Assembly: GCA_014706295.1 (NCBI GenBank)
Contig: JACSVZ010000016.1
Coordinates: 5,313,168-5,377,167 of the forward strand
Length of the DNA stretch: 64,000 bases
Reading direction: 5' to 3'
DNA from: Lycocorax pyrrhopterus obiensis
Lineage: Eukaryota; Chordata; Aves; Passeriformes; Paradisaeidae
In this document: in pieces, positions 26,101 to 38,600 of the stretch
Position numbering within the stretch: the first letter of the stretch is position 1
Layout of the letters: each line of letters opens with the position of its first letter
Position numbers and translations under genes: made by a program
Notes under the pieces: generated by a model
Told to the model about the DNA's origin: nothing
The model's database searches: none
Seen by the model: only the letters and a program-made list of their open reading frames with translations

Positions 26101-27870
26101 ACAAACCATCTTAGGGCAATAATCAGTATTCTGTTTAATCCTTCACCCTTGGAATCCATTATTGCTAAGCACCTCAATCTGATGGGAGTTACATTTACTT
26201 AATGATGATATTCTCCTAACACAGAGTTAGAAGCACCAGAAAGCAACACTTCCAACTTACAGACAGAGCCAAGAGCTGGATTTTATTCTTCTAGCTAAAA
26301 AGTGCTTTTTGAAGCTGTTTTTAAAATGTATGTAACTTAAGAAAATTGGTATGCAGCTCAGTCCAGGCAGATTTTTATTTTTCTACAGCAGACAAAGAAA
26401 TAGAATTTCCAATACACAACTACTTTTAATTTAATCTATTTCTAACTATTTCCTATTGTCAGTGTTTATAGAGGACTATTACACAGATGGATATATCTAA
26501 TATTTATAAAGTAAATTAACACTCTGCTTTATAACATGCAAAGACAGATAAATAATGAATTATCCTTTTCATCAATCTGACCACATAATGTCTATTTCAC
26601 TGTAATATTAAGTACTGCACCAGACTGGTTGTTGTAATCCCCCATGGTGAGTTAAATCAAAGAGTGTGATACAAAGAATCCTTAAACTGCAGCCTTCAGA
26701 ACAGAAGAAAAACATTAGAGCCAAGCAAGAGTTAACAAAAACACTAATTACTGCTTAGATTATGGATTTACCACCGTTGGTTGATGAGAGGTAAGGGAGG
26801 ATTGTACTTTTTCAGGAGCAAGTAGATGAATCCCTGACTCCCAGGCACAGCCACAGCCTCAACAACCTCCCACATCCTGACTAAGCAATTCCTCCTCAGT
26901 TTTACCTGTGCAGATTATTCTTCTTCCTGCACACCCCACTCAGAAGGGTGGGTTTCCTACTATTTATATCCCCATGCTCCATCGCTCTTTAATGGTGAAA
27001 GATGACGAGCAGACTGATGTGCAAACACCTCTGCTGTGAACACACTGCTGTAAGCATTCTTCCAGGCTGACAAGAAAACATGCCTGCTCTAAATGAAAAT
27101 CAATCTCTGTTAAATCTGTTCTCTCCAGCTCGTTTGGACCGGCGCTGCTTTAGAGCTCACAAAGAGCTGTGCTTAGGCAGGAGGATCAGGGAGTCACACA
27201 TTCAGCTTTGGAAGATGTCAGGAGCACCAGGAATGCCAACTGCATCTGAGGGACCCGAATACATGTCAGAGGCAGACACAGGTTAATCACATCTCTGACA
27301 AACCCATTGGAAGGTTATCTTTCCTTTTGGGCTGAGGGGCTTGAGAAAAAGGCCTGTCAAGAAAATGTTTTCCAAGGCACAAGGTCAATTCATCTTGGAG
27401 CACCCTCCGTCCTGACTTCAGCATTCCCTACAATTCAGTTGTCATGCCTTTACAGACTCATTTTGGGTTTGATCTGTTTTTATCTACACCACTGAAGAGC
27501 AGGAAGCTGCACAAACAAAGGATAGTCCTCCAACCCAGGAGTATCCCAGGACTCCTAAAGGCACCAGCATGACCTGCCTGCAGTCCCAGGCTCCACGTGA
27601 ACTGTGGGGAGCAGGAGTTCCTCCGTGCTCCTGGGGCTGTGGGCTATAGGACAGTTCATCAACAGCTAGGGACCAACTTCTAGGGAAGTCACTCTGCTTT
27701 GCTGGAGTTCACAACCCAGCTGGAACAATGGAATCTTCAGCTGCCTTTAGTACAAACCCATACCACAGCTATTTCAGGCCTATAATCCTGGGAGACGGAA
27801 TATGATGAGCAGTATCACCTAGAGATTTTACCTTCAGCTGCAAGATAAAATGCTTTTATCTTGGAAAATT
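11188..27870. other. Non-coding intron, nothing recognised
   Basis: Mostly AT-rich unique sequence. Slightly GC-richer pieces occur near 11240-11500, 21430-21740 and 25060-25200. The open frames there (up to 149 codons at 14491-14940 minus) show no domains. No terminal GPC5 exon was detected. An AT dinucleotide run at 22659 is the only notable repeat. Confidence 0.55.
22659..22670. repeat. Short AT dinucleotide run
   Basis: A short alternating AT stretch within ACACATATATAAACATATAT-type DNA. Low complexity only. Confidence 0.85.
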
Positions 27871-27876
27871 ACTTAC

Positions 27877-27997
27877 TTGATTAAAGTGCTGAAGTTTGTC
27901 AATTAAATTGTTGATGAGTGGGTCCAATCCTCTGACTTTCAGTTCTGGATTATTAATTTGTGCCTTCAGTCCATTGGAAACAACTCTGCTGGTGTAA
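27877..27997 (-). CDS. GPC5: Internal coding exon of a glypican, most likely glypican-5 (probably the penultimate exon)
   Basis: Read on the minus strand, this 121-bp exon follows a pyrimidine-rich tract ending in TTTTTCAG and is followed by the strong donor GTAAGT. One frame is open throughout: a single T completing a split codon, then 40 codons starting YTSRVVSNGLKAQINNPELK and ending in LIDKLQHFNQ. From memory, human GPC5 has YTQRVVGNGIKAQ here, then a KVKG-IDP-IDKLKH pattern, preceded by a serine that fits an AG|T split codon. GPC3 and GPC6 also align (Asn-Gly and Asn-Pro-Glu type positions) but less closely. The upstream intron is phase 2 and the downstream intron phase 0. Glypicans are GPI-anchored heparan sulfate proteoglycans of the cell surface that modulate Hedgehog, Wnt and FGF signalling. 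This segment is in the C-terminal part of the core, before the Ser-Gly attachment region. The exon has no Met start, so a Met-initiated ORF scan misses it. The family call is strong; the GPC5 paralogue call is good. Confidence 0.9.
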
Positions 27998-27999
27998 CT

Positions 28000-30900
28000 G
28001 AAAAACACAAAAATACCACATCAGTGACTGGAACCATGTCCACCAGAATCAAAAACCATATTGTAGGGGACTTACAGAAAGAAAATGTTTTGTAAAGGGG
28101 AATAAATTTTTTTATAAATACTTATATTTTTAAATACACCAACCAGAGTAGAAGTCAATGTTTCTTGCAGTATCATTTACCACTTTAAACTATTCAAGTC
28201 ATGAACCAACAGCAATTTCATAAACCACAGAGAGGTTTGTTTCATTCATAATTTAATATTTGAACCTTTGTAACTAACATTCTCAAGTTCTTCAATGCAG
28301 CAGTCAAGGCTGATAGCTTCCAAAAATTCACTTTTTTGTTATTACAGAAACTCAGGGAATTTAAGACAGAAATTACGTTGCATGAGATTGAAGCAAATTC
28401 CAGTGAAAGGGGAGTCTGGTTTAAAAAAGATCCATAATCAAAGTGTGAATTGGAGTCCTCTTGCCAGACCAGCTGGGGACACCGGGGAAAAACACTCTGG
28501 GGACACTGTAAAGCAGCAGCTGCTGCTCTACCATAGTTCCCCCACAGAGCCTCACCTGCCATGGGCCACACACAGCAATTCTCTCTGAGCAAGCCCTGCT
28601 TTCTCCGAGGAACAACAGATTTCTCTCACCCACTTCTCTCACTGACTGTTGATTGAACAGTTCCTGCCAGTCTTTTCTGGGAGAACCCCACAAGGTATTC
28701 TCAAATCCTGCTTGGGCTGGAGCCCCACTCAGGTACCCTCATGGGGAAAATCCTAGGGCTGTGCACACCTGGTCTCTCCTTCTCTGCACATCTTTACCAC
28801 AGCTGAGGAGGTGAATTCATCAGCACGTGTTTGCTGAATCCAGTGTTTCCAGGAAGTCTCCAGACTCCTTCATATTTGCTCCAGCATTTATCTGTGTATG
28901 ATTTAAGTTCAACCCCTCCAACCAGACAGCAGGTCGCACAGAGCTACAAGAGCAGCCTTTTTTTTGAGAGTTATGGTTTTTATGGTTGTATGAACTCTGA
29001 GTTCAGCACTCATTTGTAACAAAGGGGATCAGGGATGTTTTGCATGACCAGTTTTGAACTGGACAAGTGACTGTTCACAAACCAAACTCTCCCAGACTCA
29101 AACACACACCAGGGAGGATCTCATAAAAGATTCAAAATTGGAACCTTTGTAAGTGAGGGAGCCACTGGCTCTGCTCCTTTGGACTGAAATGTCGAGAGAA
29201 ACATCCTGCTACAGCTTTCACTTTGATCATCCCTACACACTTGGATATGCCAGATGTTCTCCTATCAGGGAATACTTCACTGTAAACCAATTTGCGCTGA
29301 AGCTGAGGACAGCACTTCTGAGTAGAAAAAAAGGCCCAAATTCTATTGTAGAAAGGCAACAGAATGAATTGGGGGGAGACCAAGCTCTCCAAATATCTTC
29401 ATCCTATCTCAGTTTTATTTAGGATGAACAACAAATTTATGCAAACTGCTGGCAGAAGACACTACAGTACACTGCTGCTAAAGGTGTGGCTTAGAAAAAG
29501 AAATAACTGAGAATGGCCTGCTTTTTCAGTAAACTCAATAAATGTCACTTCTCAGGGAAAAAAAAAGAAGAAAAAAATTGTTTAGAACAGAGAATTGAGA
29601 AAAATCAATGTTTTGCCCTAATAGCCAGATAGTATTTAGAGGACAAATGTTAAGGAAAACCTTTTTCACTGAGATGGTATTTTTTTGTTCACTGAGCCTT
29701 TTAAAGACAATGCTCTATTTTTTCTTGATATGCAACGCATACATGTATAAACTAATCTGAAGTGTGAACATTCACAATGCAATGGCACACCCAAAACGAT
29801 GGCAGGGCTCAGATCTTAGAAGCAGACCCAGCTGGACTGATGTCCCCAGGAAGAATCCAGCTTAAGTACTGCTTGGAAGCCAAGGCTAGTATGGACTGTA
29901 TCCATCTACATCAATTCATCTGGACAACAGAACAACACTGCTGCATCTTACCTCCCTTTACCTTTATTCACAAATCATATTATTTGCTGAATGCTCAACA
30001 TAGTTCATCATGTGAAAACAAGCACATGGTGACCCACTGTAGAAGTACAGGGACACGTGACACAGCTTCCTGAGATCATCTAGTTCTGATACAGAAGTAA
30101 TTTAACATAATGGGACAGCTGCTGGCCTCTATCAGTCTGTTTGGGGTTTCCCTGTGTGTGCTGCTTTGTCTCATCAGAAACTCATCAACAGCAGCAAAAT
30201 GCAAGGGTTTTCCTTTTTACTGCTCTTGACTGCTCTCCATTCAACCCCTGGTTAGAGCTATTGGAATTTCTCTAGAGGCTTATGTCACTATAATCGTGGA
30301 TAAAGAAACCTCTGCGTTGGCTGGGGTGTTTTTTGGCAAATGACATTGGTTTTTTCTCCATGAATCACAAGCCTCCATTAACTGCCCCTAAGTGGTATTA
30401 CAAACCTACAGCACTGCATGGAGTTTGCACAAACACAACCAGTTCAGAGACAGCAGCAGCACCATTAATGCCAGAGTCCTCAAAGGGACCCAGAATGGGG
30501 AAAGTCAGTCTCAGCCAACTCATACTTACTGCTGTTGATAAATACATACTCTCTCCCACGTACTGCATTACCAGGAAAATAGGCCCATTTGGAATGAATG
30601 AGTTCACAGTCCATGGAGACAAAGGGGGCACTCGTATCCTTCAAGTTCTACCCATGTTCAAGGACTCACTCTTTAAAGCTCTGGAGATATGCATACACCA
30701 TGCACAGACATTTCTGTTGCCCAGATTGTTTACAGTTAGATTCCTAACACAGCTTAACTAAATTCCACGTGTCAGAGACTGCATTCACACACGACCTGTG
30801 TGAATCCTGCTTCAGTTCCTTTATCTCCCTGGTACCACTGACAGTGGATCACAACCAGCCCAGCTCCGGTCTGGAACGTGACCGGCCCAACTGGAAAAGC

Positions 30901-33900
30901 CCAGAAAACCAACTGGAGAGGTGAAACAGATGTGATCTGCCCTATGAATGGGGTAAAAAGCTGGTGTAAAGGAAGGCAAAAGACTTGCAGAGCACAAAGC
31001 CAGCTCTTGGGTTTTCCCATAATAACCTGTTACACGCTCTGCTTGTCCTGTGTGTTCTCACTGAACACACCACTAGAACAAACCCGAGCCTGGAAAGACT
31101 CAGAGGAATCAGGAGATGGTGATTTCAGAGCAGAGGGGCTACAGCTCTTGAGGGGAAGGAGACAGGGCAGAGAACTGCAGGAGAATTGCACACCCAGCAA
31201 GGAGGGAGTAATTCCCCCAGTCCATCCCAGCCAAGAACCAAAGCCTGCACTACAAACAGACATTATGTCCATGTGACCCAAACCACCGCCCTACAAACTG
31301 CAGATCCTTCTACTATCTCTGTACCACGTTAAAATACTTCGAAATAAACACTATACATTTCCTGAAAGATAATCTGATTACTTTATTTCTTTGCACTATC
31401 TAAACCATTTTTTTTGGTTGACATCAGATCCTGAATTACTGGAAATGTACATTAAGTAAGATCAGAAATTGGCTTGCTTTATTTAATAACCTGCAATTTA
31501 ACTGAAATATTGTAGTATAGAATTGCTAACTCTGGTTACAGCTCTAGTACTTTATTCAAACTAAACCCAGAAATGTCAGCAGGAATGGCCAGGAAAGTTG
31601 TATTAAAATATTGTCACTGGAGCAATCCTGAAAGTAACTGTTACACTGGAGCCCAACGAACAGCTTCTGCAGACAGAATTTTCATCCAGACCTCAAGCCT
31701 CAGGCCAGTGTTATTCCACTGATTGATCAGGCTAAGCTATGATACTTTAAAAAAACAAAAGCAAATTATAAAAACAACAGCCTCCCAAACCCAGCTTTTT
31801 AGTATTTCAGAAAAACAGTATCAATTATTTTAGATCTTAGGTAAGGCTCATCTCAAGTTTAAAATAAGGTAAAAAGTGAAATACTGTTTACATATGGGAT
31901 TGCATTTCAATGGAAGGCATATGTTTTTATTTCATAAATAAATAAAGATAAATTAAGATATTTGAGTAAAAACACCTATTTTAAAAAGCCAGATGCTGTT
32001 CTGAAATCTTTTTCAATTCCTAATATGAAAAGGAACCAAGGTACAGGGTTTTCTCAAAGTCAAATATGCCTTAAAAAAAACCCCATATAAAACAGAAATA
32101 ACTTCAAATTCCAGCAAATGACTACAGGAGCTGCATTAGGGACAGATCTAACCAGCAGTGATATTTAGCCACAAAAGCCCAAGAAACAGGGTGCTGCTTT
32201 CACACCACTTCCTTGCCGCTTCCCTGCAGGAGAGCACAGCAGTCGGGATGCTGTAGGCAGCCTTTCCAAGTATTATTGATCAGCCTCCAGCTGGGAGACG
32301 GCTTCCATTGCGCCACATTCCTCAGGGATTACCCTGAGCTGTGCCATCGGCAGCCACAGCGCCCCGCTCCTGTGTCTAATGGCCTGTCCCTTTCCTGAAT
32401 TAAAACAGCTCCACCACATCCACTCACCTGAGGGATTATGGAGCAAGACCCCAGCACATTCCACATGCTTGGGAATATGCACTGAGCACTTCAGGATTAT
32501 CTGTGTTGGAAATTCAGGATACCTGGAACCTGAACTTCATCTCAGTGAAGTTCTCTTAATTTTAGTTTTCTGTTCCCCACTTGAGTATTTGACCCAACAC
32601 AGCTGTGCAAGAGGCATCAAAATTTTTATTTAATTGTGGGATAAATGGGACACCAAACATCACATGGCAAAGCTGAAAATCTGAGCCTTATATTCAGTTC
32701 ATAGGAATCCAGGAAGTGCAGGAAACATCTCTATGGGACAAAAACTGCTTTTGACAAAATCATTTGTCATACTACCTTAAGAGTTGCCATATATGTAGAA
32801 GACAAATAAAATTCACTCTCTACGAAATTGAATCTATATTTGTTGAGATGTTTCTAGTTTTGTAATCACATTTTAAAAAAAATTAATTACACGCTACGTA
32901 TCATCAAGACAGCAATATCTAAGCACAAATATTCTGCCATCTGCCATGCATTTTTTTCATCAGTTTTGTTGGTACTGGTTGAATAATTCCACTACGATCA
33001 ACAAGGGCTAAAACAGCAACACCTTTGAGACATACTGGGAAGTACAAACTCTTCCTGACCGAGACTCTAAAAATCACATTTCACCATTTATTTCTTTGGC
33101 GTTTTAAGAACGTGACTGTCCTATTTTCTGTACAAACGTACAAACTATTCTGTAAGAAACCAACAGCACCACCCCCTTCCCCCAAGAGAAGAACACATTG
33201 GAAATCTGCAGACCGGACCACGTAAAAGGAAATACCTGCGTTCTCAGCCTTCTAAAACTCAGCAGTTGCCCAGCAGCCTGCTAAAGCCAGAGAGCTCTAG
33301 AGTAAGCCACTCATTTTCTAGCAAAATCAAAGTGTTGAGACAAAGTGAGACTTTACAGCAGTCATTTCACATCCAGCTCTGCTTCTTTCATCTTTGTGTA
33401 TAATTTATTAAGCAGGAAATCATCCCAGAGATCCATGCTGCCTGCAAACCCTCCCAGAAGTAGACGGCACTGTGAGGACAGAACTACAGGGAACTGAAAC
33501 TATGCCTTTCTAGGCCCATGTGTTTGACAGAGAGGCATTGACTGCAGCAGCCTGTTTACTTCAGCAAAATACTCAGCACAGTGCCAGAGCAGACACCACC
33601 CACCACTGAGTGACTCAGAGGTTAAAGGGTGATGGGGAGAAGGAAGGGAAGAGCTCTGAATGTGCCATTTAGTAAGAAGCAATGAGAAATATGGATAAGC
33701 TACTTAACTGGCCTTGAGATCCACTGAAAAACTAATTCAGCTACATTAGGCATGGTTCACCAGATGGTGTGTTTTGTCTTATATTTATTCATAATTTGAC
33801 CCTTGGGCTGGAATGGTTTGCCTGAAATTCAATTATGTGAATCCACTGCTGATCTACAGCAGCCTGTGGTGTCCCCAAATTAATAATTTTTGGACATTTC

Positions 33901-34595
33901 CCTTGCAGTTTTCAGATGCAGCCCTTGGAGCATGCGACCCTCTGACCTTCAGGGCTCTGCAATCCTTGGTTTTCTCCCAATTCAAGGAACACAGAAACGT
34001 GCACCACTTAGTAAGAGCAGTGACAAAAACTGTAGTTGCTGAATGCGACATAATTCATCAGGATTATCAGCTTTGATCTGATTAACCCCTCTGCCCACTT
34101 CTTCACAAAGTGGCAAGAACAAGCAGAACACATGGCAAATGCATATCCCTTGCCTGGTTATCACAGTTGCTTGTCACTCAGCGAGTAACTTCAAGGAAGG
34201 AAAGAAAACGCAGTTTCCCTGAAGTGTTCCTGAGTTCAAACACGACTCTCCATGAGGAACAGCCAGCCAGAGCAGGACTCCCCTCAGACTCAGCCTTCCC
34301 TAAGCTGCTCCACACAATGACCTAGCGAGGGGTGAGTCCCCCCACCCCCCTCCTGAGCTTTGTCATTAAAAGTGACCAACAGACAGGCTGTGCTTCATCT
34401 CTGAGCAACTCCCACAACAGCACTGCTCACAAAAACGTCTCGTATCACACATTTTGTCATTTCTGTACCAGCTTAGCAAATCTGGATACAGACACTGAGC
34501 ATCACATGGCTGAGAGATCTCCAAGAAGGGGATGATCAACCCATGACCAGTACTGTTCTCTAAGGAACTAAGATACCAAAATAAACACTTTATTT
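28000..34595. other. Non-coding intron, nothing recognised
   Basis: This is the sequence immediately upstream of the glypican exon in transcription order. Short open frames (up to 142 codons at 30333-30761 plus) have no recognisable domain. A short AGATCATCTAGTTC near 30072 resembles the antisense CR1 tail but is too short to call. Confidence 0.6.
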
Positions 34596-34670
34596 AAACA
34601 AAAAACCACAAACAAACAAATGAAAAAACAAACAAAAAAACCAAACAACAACAAAAAGAAAATAAATACA
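34596..34670 (+). repeat. A-rich simple repeat (AAAC/AAAAC units)
   Basis: This is about 75 bp of A with interspersed C, and rare G and T, in irregular AAAC-type units. An AATAAA lies just upstream at about 34580, so a decayed poly(A) tail of a plus-strand retroposed transcript is conceivable. The upstream sequence is not recognised. Confidence 0.85.
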
Positions 34671-35399
34671 TCTTGGTAAGTTTACTGTCACATAATCAGT
34701 AGCCATGACAGAAAAAAACTGCCACAGTTTGCAGATTTTGCTTTTGTTTTACAATTCTTTCTTTTCATCCACCCCCTTGAAGACTCAGAGTGTGAGTGCT
34801 TCGTAGAATTAAATCTCGGGGGATCTTCATGACTTTAACATTTATTCAGTAGCCTGATTCATTAGGCCACTCTGTAATTAACTGCCTTCACTTGAGTGGA
34901 TGTGACCCTTGTTTACAGGGAAGGTTTCAGTCAGGCCTCTCCTCAGGGCAGAACTGCAGCAGGAGCCCCTGACACCGGTGAACTCTGGCAAGTGACATCG
35001 GGCAAGGGCACACGCTGGGAAATCCTCAGGGCTGCAGAGGTGCCAAGCCCTTGCATGCAGGACTGCAGGCTCCTGTGAGACTGCTGAAAGTCCCCGCTTA
35101 ATGCTTCTCAGGAAACCTGAAAGCCAGCGAGGCGTTTGGTTTGTTTTTAAGGAAAGAACCATGGCATCTATGCCAGTGTACAATTCTACTGAAGGAGATG
35201 GAGTCACCAGGGTAAAATCTGGATGTGCAAAGGAAAACAATTTCGTGTATTCTACACAATCAGCTGAGCACAACTGCTGCAACACTCTCCGAGAGAAAGG
35301 CTTCTCTTTTGAAAAATACCTATGAAAAGAGTTCATTTTGAAATGATTAAATAACTGCCAACAGACTACAAGAAAGCTCAAGTCTGGCACATAATGAGT

Positions 35400-35610
35400 T
35401 TAGCTGCCCTGAAGATTTTGTGAAGCAGAACTGACACGATGTGAATTCCATCTCTGCCAGTACTATTCTAATGGGCTCCAGTGGAAGTTTCACAAATAAT
35501 CTTATTTATTAGCAATTATGGAAAACGATGAGACAAATGCAGTGTGCTAATGGGATAATTAGAAAAGGAAAATCACAAAGCCAAATAGCATTTATAATGG
35601 TCTTTCTCCA
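35400..35610. promoter_or_regulatory. Candidate conserved non-coding element
   Basis: Non-repetitive AT-rich sequence with CAAATAATCTTATTTATTAGC, GCAATTATGG, GTGCTAATGG and GATAATTAG within about 120 bp. The cluster of TAAT-like and AATAAT-like cores suggests a regulatory element. Evidence is compositional only. Confidence 0.2.
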
Positions 35611-38600
35611 CTTCCACAGGGCTAAAAAAGACCTCCTGCAGGATAGATTATAAAGACAGTTTTAAGACTGCAGCTACAAAACCAAGTTACCAGATGGCTT
35701 CAAGTGACTGGATGATGCCAGCCCATGAACACCCTGAAAATCAGTGAAAAACAATGAGAGAGTGTACATGTAAGAGATCTCAGCCTCAAAAAAGATGTGC
35801 TCATCAGTTTGTCCAAAATCATGCTGAAAATGTATTGACTGGAGCTTCACAGAATATTGTAAAAAGCTTGAAAAAATGTTACAAAAGAAGTTAGTACAGA
35901 TTGTTGGTGAAACAGCCTTCATCCTTTTCCTAGGTTTATGAAAAGTTAATACTACCTTAAGGCACAGTGAAGGCACCAAGAAATTTGTAGAAGTTAATTG
36001 GACAATCTTTATTATGTCAAGGGAAAGAAAGTACTTGCCTGGAATACCATCAGATAGGAAAGCTCTTTAGTTTCAAGTGAAATAAACTCTTCAGGACACA
36101 CAAATGGTACCTCTATACCCGTCAAACTGAATATAATGAGCAATGAAAATGATACAAACCCAAAAGCTGATTTCCTAACTGGGAACTGGAGGCATAAAGA
36201 GCATTCCCCATTATAATGACTCACGAAACAGAATAGAAAATAGAACAGTGAACAAAAACTATGTACTTATCAAAGTAACATCTGTGGCCATTCCTAAGGG
36301 AAAAGTAAAGCTAATCTGAAACACCTTTTCTCAGCAACTCCCAGGCCAGGAGAGAGCCTTCTTTGAGTATAAACAGAACAGAGCCAAGATAAATCCTAAC
36401 AGAGAAACTGATGCTGCCCCTCTTGGAGACTGGCAGCTTCTGCTCTGTTCTGAGGGCTGGGCAAAGCAAATGGAAGCAGATGACTGCCTAACTTTGGACC
36501 TGCCAGATGGAAGACACTGGTGGAAAACAGGACTGACTCAGCAGAAAATACAGTCTTAGGAGAGGAGAGGACTTGAACTCTTACGAGAAAAAAATAAAAG
36601 CAAACTGGCAATAAACTTAGCAGCGGAGAAAGAATGAGCATCGAGCAAGGGCTCACAATGTTTGGTTGATAGGACTTTTGATAGGCCAGGGCAGCAAGAG
36701 TCCAATTGCCTTTCTGAAAACCCTGGTTGCAGATACTTAACAATTAGTCTTGACAGATGACCATGATTATACAAAAGGATATTCTGTGATCCCAGCATTG
36801 GAATTTTTTATGAAGCAAAATGGAAAATGTCCTAATTTGCACACTATCTGACATATGTCACAGTGAGAAGAACTTGCCTGTGGCTCATTAAAAGCAAAAC
36901 AAAACAAAACAGAAATAGATTAATACTGAGGTCAAAATTCCAGCTTTCCTCAGAAGCCAGTTTCTCCAAATGCACTTAGATACACATGGGAGATTAAAGA
37001 ACAGATGTCAGTAATGAGTACATGAACTGCAGCTCTGTATGAACTCAACTCAGGGACTGAACTCTGCCCTCCAACAGTCTTTGCTAATCCCCCTGGCTTC
37101 GGCCCCGCACCATTCTCACTCCACCTGCAGCTCCTGCCCCAGCAGCCCTGGGTGTACACTGGGCAGACAGAGCACACCAGATACCCCATTCCCTCCCATC
37201 TTATGCCAAGGAGGTATTTGCATAGTCCAGTCCACTCTCTCTCCCAGGCTCAAGCATAAGGCAGCTGAGATCTGCACTTTCTGAAGCACTGTCAGTTCCC
37301 CTGGCTGCTCTGGCTCCTTAGGGATGTCTCTGACCATTACGGATCCTAAACATGCACTAATGCACATACATTCTATTTCATTCCCTTATACAGTTTTTCC
37401 AATGTATTTATGCAATATATTCACTGCAATTCTTATCTGCTCCAGTGTCTCCACTGTCTCCACTTTTGCCCAGGTCTTAATGTCTTAGAGCAGGTGTTTG
37501 GTCCTTGAGTCACAGATGGAAAAGTTATTTACCTTTCTGGGCTGCCAAGGTACATAGTTCCAATTTATTCCTATTTCCAGGTTAAAAACTTAATCATGAA
37601 GACGGTGATGCTAAATTTTATGTAAGTAAAAAGTAAAGAGGAGACCTTAGTGCTGTATAAAGAGATCAGACACAAAGATTTCCAAATCTCCTGACTCAAG
37701 AGTTGTTAAACTCCTTCCCTTTTGCTTCATCTTTTCCCCCAGCAAGAAGGCTAGCTGAATTCATCATTCCAAAGCACCCAAGTTTTATTCTTTATATAGG
37801 AACCTGCATTTTATTGCAGAAGCTACCTGTTCATCTCACCACCAGACTTACACATTTCATCCAGCTCCTTCCTTTTGCAACTGCCTGACATGGATCAGGA
37901 CAATTAACACTTACTGTCCCCCTCACAGTAAAACAACAGCCTAATTGCACTCAGCAAATTCTGTGCCACTGATGTGGCTACAGGCACCAGATTGGGCTCA
38001 GCCTGGAGACATCCTCACTGCTAGAATTCCTCACAGGCACACCAAAGCCTCTGCCACACTGGCACCACAGGGGGATGTGCTCAACACAGACCTTTTCCGT
38101 GCCAGCTTCATGGTTTGGAAGCACTGTTAGAAGTAGCACTTTTAATCTGTTCTAGCGTTTACCTAACTAAATATTTGATGCAGTATTTCAGTATGTAGCA
38201 AAAATCACTGTTTTTATCGCTCCTGAAAACACTGCAGAAAATGTTAGTAGTAGTAAAGGGCAAGTAGGGCCTAGTTATGGAGACCACAATGTCTTTGCAC
38301 TTATCCAAGACAAATGTTTACCCAGGTCAAGGTTGAAGAGCTTCAGAGAAATGTGGGAAACCGAGCAGCCTCTATTCATGTTTTTGTCGTTAAATACAAA
38401 GCATTGTTTTCCTTCCTCAAGTGTTTGGTACTTCTCACAAAACAACTGCACTAGAAGAGAGGTCAAATGTAGAAAGATTTTCCTGTCATCACAAATCTGG
38501 AACAGAGAATACTTATACAAAAATCAATTTACTTGACCTATACTGTTCAATTTTTCTGCTAATACTGCTGGAGATTTATGTCTGGTTAAAACTGTTCCCT

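Larger units (their letters stand above)
1..27876 (-). other. GPC5: Intron portion downstream of the glypican exon (probable GPC5 intron 7, incomplete)
   Basis: On the minus strand this follows the GTAAGT donor, complement at 27871-27876. The last GPC5 exon should encode an acidic stretch with Ser-Gly repeats and a hydrophobic GPI signal. I looked for reverse-complement patterns of Asp-Cys-Asp-Asp-Glu and Gly-Ser-Gly-Ser-Gly and saw no convincing match, so the terminal exon is probably outside the window. It is poorly conserved, however, and could have been missed. Confidence 0.7.

Noticed and set aside
30070..30090. AGATCATCTAGTTC resembling the antisense CR1 3' tail
   Set aside because: The match is only about 14 nt and neither flank continues the CR1 consensus.
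34878..35390. 170-codon minus-strand open frame
   Set aside because: No domain recognised and amino-acid order looks random. A chance frame is the simplest explanation.
38060..38085. CACCACAGGGGGATG considered as a CTCF site
   Set aside because: It lacks one base of spacing and the GCGC end of the consensus.
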